From Arsenicicoccus sp. oral taxon 190 (lineage in GTDB: Bacteria; Actinomycetota; Actinomycetes; Actinomycetales; Dermatophilaceae): a stretch of 64,000 nucleotides of DNA. The first letter of the stretch is position 1. Every line of letters begins with the position of its first letter. This document shows positions 28,444 through 34,803 of this stretch, in pieces. The translations under genes were made by a program, and so were the position numbers. The stretch lies in assembly GCF_001189535.1 (NCBI RefSeq), contig NZ_CP012070.1, positions 1 through 64,000 on the forward strand. The letters run 5' to 3'. A model generated the notes under the pieces. The model worked only from the letters and a program-made list of their open reading frames with translations, searched no databases and was not told the DNA's origin.

Positions 28444-29216
28444 CGCCGCTCCGGCGCCAGCCACGACGGCAGGTCCCGCCAGGCCGGAGCGAGCGGGAGC
28501 CCGGCCACCTGCTCGTGGGGCACCCAGGCCGCCGACTCGGTGGTCCCGTCGGCGTCGTGCACGACCACCGGCACCGGGCGCGGGGCGTCGGCCCGGTAGA
28601 CGAGCCGCACCGCCTGGAAGTCCTCCAGCACTCCCTTGGGGGACCGGCCGATCCAGTGGTGGCTGAGCACCGCCGCCAGCCGGGGCCGCGTGATGTCCTG
28701 CCCGGTCTCCTCCCACACCTCGCGGACGACGGCGGCGGCGGGGTCCTCGCCGGGTTCGACACCGCCGCCGGGCAGCCCCCAGGTGCCGGCTGCGTTGGTG
28801 CGGGCCGAGTTGACGGTCAGCAGCACCCCTGCGTCGCCGGTGACCACGGCGTAGGCGGCGATCCGGGTCCGCACCAGCGGCGGCTGCTGCGGGTCCAGCT
28901 CGATCCCCTCGTCCACCGGGACGGGGTGACGGGGCAGCGGCGCCGGACCGCCCTCACGAGGGTCCACGGCGTAGGAGAGCACCACGGCGTGGGCGTCACC
29001 GATGGACCGCTCGGCCGACATGGCCCGCAGCGGCTCCCACCCGTGAGCGCGCAGCAGGTCTGCCGGGTCGACGCCGTGCGGCAGGTCCAGGGCCACGCAG
29101 CGTCGCCCGTCCCGGTCGTAGCCGTCGACCTGCACCGGGGAGTCCAGGACGCGCCCGTTGCGCACGATCCGGCCGTAGTCGTCCTGCTCGAGCCTGCCCG
29201 GCTCCATCTGCGTCAT
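28440..29216 (-). CDS. NUDIX hydrolase
   Basis: This 258-residue protein has a C-terminal NUDIX domain with the full box GGGVEPGEDPAAAVV followed by REVWEETG (G-x5-E-x7-R-E-x-x-E-E-x-G), which binds the catalytic Mg2+. The N-terminal ~110 residues (VRNGRVLDSPVQVDGYDRDG and a LxxHGWEPL segment) are not part of the domain and have no recognised fold. Substrate (a nucleoside diphosphate linked to another group) is unknown. It overlaps the upstream GT gene by four bases, so the two are coupled. Confidence 0.88.
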   Translation of the reverse strand: MTQMEPGRLEQDDYGRIVRNGRVLDSPVQVDGYDRDGRRCVALDLPHGVDPADLLRAHGWEPLRAMSAERSIGDAHAVVLSYAVDPREGGPAPLPRHPVPVDEGIELDPQQPPLVRTRIAAYAVVTGDAGVLLTVNSARTNAAGTWGLPGGGVEPGEDPAAAVVREVWEETGQDITRPRLAAVLSHHWIGRSPKGVLEDFQAVRLVYRADAPRPVPVVVHDADGTTESAAWVPHEQVAGLPLAPAWRDLPSWLAPERR

Positions 29217-30433
29217 CCTGCGTTCGTCCCCTCCCGGGTCGTCCCCGCCCGGGTCGTCCCCGCCCGGATCGCCTGCGCCCGGCGCAGCTCGGTCTCGGCC
29301 AGGCGCACCACCTGCGTCCAGGACTGGGCCGGTGGGGTCGCCACGTTGTGGGCTCGGATCCGTTGCTGCTCCGCCGGATCCGACACCAGGGTAACCAGGT
29401 GTGCACCCAGCTCGCGATCACCCGCCGCGAGCAGCCCCGAGACCCCGTGCTCGACGAACTCTTCCACCCCGCTGCCCCGCATGCCCACCACCGGCAGCCC
29501 CGCGGCGCGCGCCTCCAGCGCCGCGATGCCGAAGGCCTCCAGCCGCACCGGTGACACGTATCCCACCGCCCCCCGGTAGGACTCGAGCAGCTCGTCGCGA
29601 GTCACCCTGCCGCGCAACCGGACCCGGTGCGTCAGCCGGGCGTCGCGCAGGTAGGTCTGCATCAGCCGGCGCTGCGGCCCGTCCCCGAAGACGTCGAGCC
29701 GCCAGTCGATCTCGGGCCCGACCTGGTCCTCGACCCGCCGCAGCACCCGCAGCAGGGGCACCGGGCGTTTGCGCCGCGCCAGCCGCATCGCGGTCACCAG
29801 CGTCGCCAGACCCTGCACATCGGGAACCGGCTGCGCCGGAAACTCCTGCGCCGAAACCTGCTGTGCCACAACGACATCCACCGACGGGCGCCACCGGTCC
29901 ACGTCGATCCCGTTGGGCAGCACGGCGACCCGGGCCCGAGGGGCGAGGCGTTGGAGCGGGCGGGCCGCCATACGGCTCACGGCCGACAGAGCCGCGCCCT
30001 GCTCGGCCCAGCGACCCACCCGGCCGCTGACCCGCAGGACCTGCTCCATGACGTCCAGCACGCAGTGCCAGGTGATCGCCGTGGGGATCCCGGCCGCGAG
30101 CGCCACGTCGGCCGCGTCGCTCGCGAACGGGCTCACCACCCCCATGTGCACGTGCGCCACGTCGAAGCCGCCCGCCAGCAGCCGTCGCCGCAGCTCCGGC
30201 GGGGCCCACGGGTTGACCGGGAGGTCGCCGGGCAGTCGCAGCGCCAGGTGGTGCACCGGGACGCCGTCCACCAGCTCGACGGCGCCGTGCCGCTCCCCCG
30301 ACCGCCCGGGCGTGGCCGTGAACACCTCGACCTCGTGGCCCGCCCGCCGCAGCCACCCCGCCAGGTCGTGGACCTGCACCTCGATCCCTCCGAGGCGCGG
30401 CAGATAGCAGTCCGACAGCAGGGCCACCTTCAC
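29213..30433 (-). CDS. Glycosyltransferase family 4 (PimB-like)
   Basis: This 406-residue GT-B enzyme starts MKVALLSDCYLPRLGGIEVQ, the N-terminus of PimB/MgtA-type mannosyltransferases, and has VAHVHMGVVSPFA and ITWHCVLD in the acceptor domain. The donor region is DVFGDGPQRRLMQTYLRDA, then the E-x7-E motif VSPVRLEAFGIAALEARAAG. The last ~20 residues are an Arg-Ala-Gly-Thr-Thr repeat encoded by a 15-bp tandem repeat (29224-29283). GTG 30433 is chosen because GGTGGA lies five bases upstream. It is divergent from the PIG-L gene, which suggests a role in glycolipid synthesis; the acceptor is not known. Confidence 0.87.
   Translation of the reverse strand: MKVALLSDCYLPRLGGIEVQVHDLAGWLRRAGHEVEVFTATPGRSGERHGAVELVDGVPVHHLALRLPGDLPVNPWAPPELRRRLLAGGFDVAHVHMGVVSPFASDAADVALAAGIPTAITWHCVLDVMEQVLRVSGRVGRWAEQGAALSAVSRMAARPLQRLAPRARVAVLPNGIDVDRWRPSVDVVVAQQVSAQEFPAQPVPDVQGLATLVTAMRLARRKRPVPLLRVLRRVEDQVGPEIDWRLDVFGDGPQRRLMQTYLRDARLTHRVRLRGRVTRDELLESYRGAVGYVSPVRLEAFGIAALEARAAGLPVVGMRGSGVEEFVEHGVSGLLAAGDRELGAHLVTLVSDPAEQQRIRAHNVATPPAQSWTQVVRLAETELRRAQAIRAGTTRAGTTREGTNAG
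29224..29283. repeat. 15-bp tandem repeat, four copies, in the GT4 C-terminus
   Basis: Units start at 29224, 29239, 29254 and 29269 with consensus tcgtccccgcccggg; the last copy is divergent. In the minus-strand gene they encode the repeated residues R-A-G-T-T. Copy number may vary between strains. Confidence 0.7.
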
Positions 30434-30467
30434 GACATCCACCCTGCCATGCGCAAGGATGGAGCCG

Positions 30468-31292
30468 ATGTCACACACACTGCTCGCGTTCCACGCCCAC
30501 CCCGACGACGAGGCCCTGCTCACCTCCGGGACGCTCGCGCGCGCCGCCGCCGAGGGCCACCGGGTCATCGTGGTCACCGCCACCGACGGTGACCTCGGCC
30601 TCACCTCCAGCGCGTATGCCGGCTCCGCCACCCAGTCCCTCGGCGAGCGGCGCCTCGGTGAGCTGATGCGCTCGTGCCGCGCCCTCGGCGTGGCGCGGGT
30701 CGAGTGGCTGGGCTACGCCGACAGCGGGTCCGGCGCGGAGCTCTACCCCGACCCGGAGGGCATGACGCGGTTCGTGCGGGCCGACGTGGACGAGGCCGCC
30801 GAGCGGCTGGCGCGGATCCTGCGCGAGGAGTCGGTGGACGTGCTGCTGACCTACGACCGCCACGGCGGCTACGGCCACCGCGACCACGTGCAGGTGCACC
30901 GCGTCGGGGCGCGCGCCGCCGAGCTGGCCGGGACGCCGCGGGTGCTGCAGGCCACGGTGCCGCGGGACCTCATCTGCCGGGCCTTGGACCTCGTGTCGCT
31001 GGTCTACCGCTTCCCACCCGACTTCGACCGGGCATCCTTCGACCACCACTTCTCCGCCGCGTCCGAGATCACCCACCGCGTCGACGTGCGCCGGCACATC
31101 GCGGCCAAGCGCGCCTCGATGCGGGCGCACGCCTCGCAGGCCGCCACCGACGACGGCGACCGCACCCTGGCGGCCTTCCTGCGGATCCCCCGCCCGCTCT
31201 ACGACCTGGTCTTCCAGCGCGAGTGGTTCGTGGACGCCTCCCGACCCCCGGGGTCACCGATGGCCCGGGACGTCTTCGACGGGCTGGGCTGA
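30468..31292 (+). CDS. PIG-L family deacetylase (MshB/Mca-like)
   Basis: This 274-residue zinc-dependent N-acetylglucosamine deacetylase fold protein has the metal motif AHPDDE (10-15) and the third ligand region YGHRDHVQVH. Family members act on GlcNAc-inositol (mycothiol synthesis), mycothiol conjugates, or GlcNAc-lipids. The C-terminal part (AKRASMRAHASQ, then PRPLYDLVFQREWFV) is typical of the family. ATG 30468 is preferred because AAGGATGGAG precedes it; ATG 30459 in frame would add three residues. The divergent GT4 and the following flippase-like protein point to lipid-linked sugar metabolism rather than mycothiol; this is inference. Confidence 0.88.
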   Translation: MSHTLLAFHAHPDDEALLTSGTLARAAAEGHRVIVVTATDGDLGLTSSAYAGSATQSLGERRLGELMRSCRALGVARVEWLGYADSGSGAELYPDPEGMTRFVRADVDEAAERLARILREESVDVLLTYDRHGGYGHRDHVQVHRVGARAAELAGTPRVLQATVPRDLICRALDLVSLVYRFPPDFDRASFDHHFSAASEITHRVDVRRHIAAKRASMRAHASQAATDDGDRTLAAFLRIPRPLYDLVFQREWFVDASRPPGSPMARDVFDGLG

Positions 31293-31294
31293 CC

Positions 31295-32368
31295 GTGGCG
31301 TCGGGGGGCGCCACCGAGGGGCCGACCCAGCGCCGACCACCGCCGTGGCGCACCCTGCTCCAGGCCGTCGTCGGGATCGGCCTCGCGGCCGCGCTGCTGG
31401 TGTGGGGGCTGCCCCACTTCGCCGAGACCACCTGGTCCGCGTTGTGGGCACAGCTGCGGCTGCTGTCGTGGGCCGACACCCTCGGGCTGCTCGCGCTCAT
31501 GCTCACGGCGCTGTGGTGCTACACCTTCACGCTGACCGGGTCGCTGCCCGGGCTCAGCCACCCGCAGGCGCTCATGGTCAACGTCGCGGGCTCGGCGGCG
31601 GGCAACCTGCTGCCGGGCGGCGGCGCGATGGGGGCGGCTGCGACATATGGCATGTATCGCTCCTGGGGCTTCACCGCCCGCGACATCTCCACCTCCCTGA
31701 TCGTCAGCGGCGTCTGGAACGTCCTCGGCCGTATGGCGCTGCCCGTGCTCGGCATCTCCGTCCTGCTGCTCGCCGGCGAGCCCATGCCCCCCGGGGTGGC
31801 GCGCGGGGCGGGAGTCGGCGCGCTCGTCGGGCTCGGGCTGCTGGCGTGGTTCGTCGCGACGATCGCGTCCGAGCGCGTCGCCACGACCACCGGGCGGTCG
31901 CTGGACCGCGTGATCGGGCCGCTGGTGCGCCGGATCCGACGCAGCCCCGGGCAGGGCGTCGACGCGCTGGTCGCCGACCTGCGCGCCCGCATCGGCCACG
32001 TCGTCGAGACCGGCTGGGTGTCCATGACCTTCGGGATGATCGGGTTCTTCGGGTTCCAGTACGCCCTCTTCGTGCTGTGCCTGCGGGCCACCGGCGTGCA
32101 CCTGTCGCTGGCGCACTTCTTCGCGGCGTTCGCCATCGGGCGGCTGCTGACCGCCGTCGGCGTGACACCCGGTGGGGTGGGTGTCACCGAGGCCGGGACC
32201 GCGATCGCGCTCGTCGGGTTCGGCGCCGCGCACGCGCCGGCGGCCGCGGGGATCGTGCTCTTCACCATCTACACCCACCTGCTCGAGCTGCCGCTCGGCG
32301 CCCTGGGTGGCCTGGTGTGGTGGCTCACCAAGGGCCGGTATGCCGGTCGCCGCCCCGCCACCTCCTGA
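31295..32368 (+). CDS. Flippase-like membrane protein (LPG synthase TM domain, UPF0104)
   Basis: This 357-residue protein has eight or so membrane helices and the family signatures NVAGSAAGNLLPGGGAMGAA (~85-104), and GVTPGGVGVTEAG (~285-297) with the T-x-x-x-P-G-G-x-G motif. This domain occurs in lysyl-phosphatidylglycerol synthase and in stand-alone proteins proposed to move or modify lipids, often near glycosyltransferases. No lysyl-transferase domain is attached. The GTG start two bases after the PIG-L stop suggests translational coupling. A direct repeat follows the gene. Confidence 0.82.
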   Translation: MASGGATEGPTQRRPPPWRTLLQAVVGIGLAAALLVWGLPHFAETTWSALWAQLRLLSWADTLGLLALMLTALWCYTFTLTGSLPGLSHPQALMVNVAGSAAGNLLPGGGAMGAAATYGMYRSWGFTARDISTSLIVSGVWNVLGRMALPVLGISVLLLAGEPMPPGVARGAGVGALVGLGLLAWFVATIASERVATTTGRSLDRVIGPLVRRIRRSPGQGVDALVADLRARIGHVVETGWVSMTFGMIGFFGFQYALFVLCLRATGVHLSLAHFFAAFAIGRLLTAVGVTPGGVGVTEAGTAIALVGFGAAHAPAAAGIVLFTIYTHLLELPLGALGGLVWWLTKGRYAGRRPATS

Positions 32369-32390
32369 CCCGCGGCACCTGCCTTCGGGC

Positions 32391-32491
32391 CCCGCCATGC
32401 CGACCACAACCACACCCCCGGGACACGTCGTGGTCGCCCCGGCCCGCCATACCGACCACAACCACACCCCCGGGACACGTCGTGGTCGCCC
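32391..32491. repeat. Two ~49-bp direct repeats, each with an internal stem
   Basis: Copies at 32391-32440 and 32443-32491 (period 52) differ by little more than one base (catgcc versus catacc). Each contains CGACCAC and GTGGTCG, which can pair. They lie between the convergent flippase-like and gatD genes and may end both transcripts. Confidence 0.7.
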
Positions 32492-32511
32492 AGTCCGCTC
32501 CCCCTGCCCCT

Positions 32512-33285
32512 CTACCGTCGGCGGTCGGCGGCGAGCAGGCGGCGGACCTGACGGGTGCGGGCGTGATCGGCATACGCGTCGTCGATCTCGACGGGCTCGA
32601 AGGGCCGACCGGTCGCCCGCTCCGCCGCCCACCCGACCAGCGCGTCCGCGAGGGTGGGGTTCGCGGGCAGGATCGGGCCGTGCAGGTAGGTGCCGATGAC
32701 GTGGTGCGTGCGGGCGCCCTCGGTGCCGTCGGTGCCGTTGTTGCCGCGTCCCGCCAGGACCCGCCCGAAGGGCTGCTGCGCGGGCCCGAGCACCGTTGCG
32801 CCGGAGTGGTTCTCGAATCCGACGACCTCGCCCCACTCCGTGTCCAGGACGATGCCGCCGATCATGCGGGTCGGGTTGCCGGTCGTGGTGACGTCGAGGA
32901 TGCCGAGGCCGGGGAGCCGCTGGCCCTCGACGGTGATGAAGGCGTTGCCGAAGAGCTGGTACATCCCGCAGATCGCGAGCATCGGGCAGCCGTCGGCGGC
33001 CAGCTCGACGAGGCGGTCGCCGACGCGCGCTAGGTCGTCCTCGACCCGGGCCTGCCCGGAGTCCTGGCCGCCGCCGCCGACGACGAGGTGCGGCTCGTCG
33101 GGCAGCCGATCGCCGGGGGCGTGCCCGACCACCTCGACGTCGTAGCCGTGCCACCGCAGCCGCGACGCGAGCGCGCGGGTGTTGCCGAGGTCGCCGTAGA
33201 TGCTCATCTCGCGGGGGTAGAGGTGGACGAGGGTGACGGTGCCCTTGCTCCTGCGGTCGCCGGCCCCGCTCGCGATGTCGCTCAT
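32512..33285 (-). CDS. gatD: Lipid II isoglutaminyl synthase, glutaminase subunit GatD
   Basis: This 257-residue class I glutamine amidotransferase-like protein has the nucleophile in MLAICGMYQLFG (Cys106) and the catalytic His in TYLHGPIL (His202). The first part (LVHLYPREMSIYGDLGN) is typical of CobB/CobQ-like GatD. It releases ammonia from glutamine and channels it to MurT, which amidates the alpha-carboxyl of D-Glu in lipid II; this step is needed for cross-linking and acts at the inner face of the membrane. Its start overlaps the murT stop (TGATG). The first ~15 residues are an extra Gly/Arg/Lys-rich stretch. Confidence 0.95.
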   Translation of the reverse strand: MSDIASGAGDRRSKGTVTLVHLYPREMSIYGDLGNTRALASRLRWHGYDVEVVGHAPGDRLPDEPHLVVGGGGQDSGQARVEDDLARVGDRLVELAADGCPMLAICGMYQLFGNAFITVEGQRLPGLGILDVTTTGNPTRMIGGIVLDTEWGEVVGFENHSGATVLGPAQQPFGRVLAGRGNNGTDGTEGARTHHVIGTYLHGPILPANPTLADALVGWAAERATGRPFEPVEIDDAYADHARTRQVRRLLAADRRR

Positions 33286-34601
33286 CAGGCCTTCGCCTCC
33301 TCGCCGAAGTCGGGCAGGTCGTAGCGCTGGGCGAGCACGCGCCGCAGCGCCATCATCGCCGTGTAGGTGCAGAAGATCCGCTTGGGCTCGTCGGGGTGCT
33401 CGGCCAGGAAGAGGTCCAGCGCCGCCTCGAGCTCGGGCTCCACCGCCGCCACCGCGACGTCGTCGTAGCGCAGCCGCAGCGCCATGTCGTAGGCCCGCAC
33501 CCCGCTCGTGACCGCGACGCCGAGATCGCGGAGGGACTCGAAGCTCACGTCATACAGCCAGGAGACGTCCTGCCCGTCGGCGTAGTTGTCGTTGATCGCG
33601 ATCATCGACGCGACGGGGGTCGTGCCGTAGGTCCCGAGCGCGACGGTGAACCCGGCCGGGTTCTTGACGAGCACCAGCTCGAGCGCCTGCCCGTCCACCT
33701 CGACGACCTCGCCGCGCCCGAAGGGCGGCGTCACCTGCCGCAGCGCCTCAGCCGCGGTCGTATGCCGGAACTCCGCCCCGAGCAGCAGCCGCACGAGCGA
33801 GGTCGCCGCGGTCGCGTTGATCATCGCGGCGAGCCCTCGCTGGCGCAGCGTCACCGGCCCGACGTCGTGGCCGTCGCCGAAGCGGATCCAGAAGGCGTGG
33901 TCGTCGACCGGCTCGAGGAGGCCGTCGGTCGGGCCCGGGTCGGGCACCTGGTCCGCCTCGGCGAACCGGACGTCCGCCTCCTGCAGCTCGGGCAGCCGGT
34001 CGGCGATGACGGGCGCGACGCCGAACCACCGCACCTCCACGCCGGCGAGGACGTGCTCGTCCACGCGGGAGATGAAGGAGTCGTCGCGGTTGAGCACGAC
34101 GCCGCGGGTGGTCTGCTCCGCGAGGCGGGTGAGGAGCTTGGCGGTGTAGTCGATCTCGGCGAACCGGTCCAGCTGGTCCCGCGCGACGTTGAGCAGCATC
34201 GCGTAGGTCGGGCGCACGACCTCGGCGAACTTCAGGGCGTGCGCCTCGTCGAGCTCGAGCACGGCGATGTCGGCGTCGACGCGGCCGGTCAGCGGCAGCT
34301 CGGCGAGCATCGAGGAGATCACGCCGCGGGTGAAGTTGGACCCGGTGGGGTTGGTCAGGACGCGCAGGCCGTGGGCCCGCAGCAGCGCCACCACCATCTT
34401 GGTGGTGGTCGTCTTGCCGTTGGTGCCGCTGATGACGACGATGCCCCGCGGCAGGCCACCGAGGGTCGACCGTAGGAAGCTGGGGTCGATGCGCTCCGCC
34501 ACCAGCCCCGGGAGCGCCGAGCCGCCGCTGCCACCGCCCCGCAGCCGCGAGGCCCTCCGAGCGAGCTTGCCTGCCGCGATCGCGGCCGTCGTCCTCAACA
34601 C
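33285..34601 (-). CDS. murT: Lipid II isoglutaminyl synthase, Mur ligase-like subunit MurT
   Basis: This 438-residue Mur-ligase-fold ATPase has the P-loop VISGTNGKTTTTKMV (~57-71), the central motif LELDEAHALKF, and a C-terminal DUF1727 domain (KNPAGFTVALGTYG, INDNYADGQDVSWLYDVSFE). It activates the D-Glu carboxylate of lipid II for amidation with ammonia from GatD. The structurally studied MurT proteins have a four-cysteine zinc ribbon in the middle domain; here the only Cys is in FCTYTAM near the C-terminus, so the ribbon is absent. GTG 34601 is chosen because TAGGGT lies seven bases upstream; GTG 34610 is an in-frame alternative. Confidence 0.95.
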   Translation of the reverse strand: MLRTTAAIAAGKLARRASRLRGGGSGGSALPGLVAERIDPSFLRSTLGGLPRGIVVISGTNGKTTTTKMVVALLRAHGLRVLTNPTGSNFTRGVISSMLAELPLTGRVDADIAVLELDEAHALKFAEVVRPTYAMLLNVARDQLDRFAEIDYTAKLLTRLAEQTTRGVVLNRDDSFISRVDEHVLAGVEVRWFGVAPVIADRLPELQEADVRFAEADQVPDPGPTDGLLEPVDDHAFWIRFGDGHDVGPVTLRQRGLAAMINATAATSLVRLLLGAEFRHTTAAEALRQVTPPFGRGEVVEVDGQALELVLVKNPAGFTVALGTYGTTPVASMIAINDNYADGQDVSWLYDVSFESLRDLGVAVTSGVRAYDMALRLRYDDVAVAAVEPELEAALDLFLAEHPDEPKRIFCTYTAMMALRRVLAQRYDLPDFGEEAKA

Positions 34602-34608
34602 GCCCGTC

Positions 34609-34614
34609 ACCCTA
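34609..34614 (-). promoter_or_regulatory. -10 box (TAGGGT) of murT-gatD, probably leaderless
   Basis: On the minus strand TAGGGT is followed by seven bases and the GTG at 34601. Confidence 0.42.
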
Positions 34615-34803
34615 CCGTCGGGCCCCCGGCCCAGGCCGTATGCCGACCCGCCCGGCGGACCGGGCACCCCGCCACAAACTGATCACCTGGGCGTCATCCT
34701 CACGACACGTGGCGGTCCCGAACGCACCGTCACGCGGGGTTACGGTCGTGATCTCCCAGCGACGACGCCGTCGCCCCCGCACCGCCCACAGGAGCCCCCC
34801 ATC

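Noticed and set aside
32391..32491. The direct repeats as a CRISPR remnant
   Set aside because: Only two units, directly adjoining with no spacers, and each forms a terminator-like stem.
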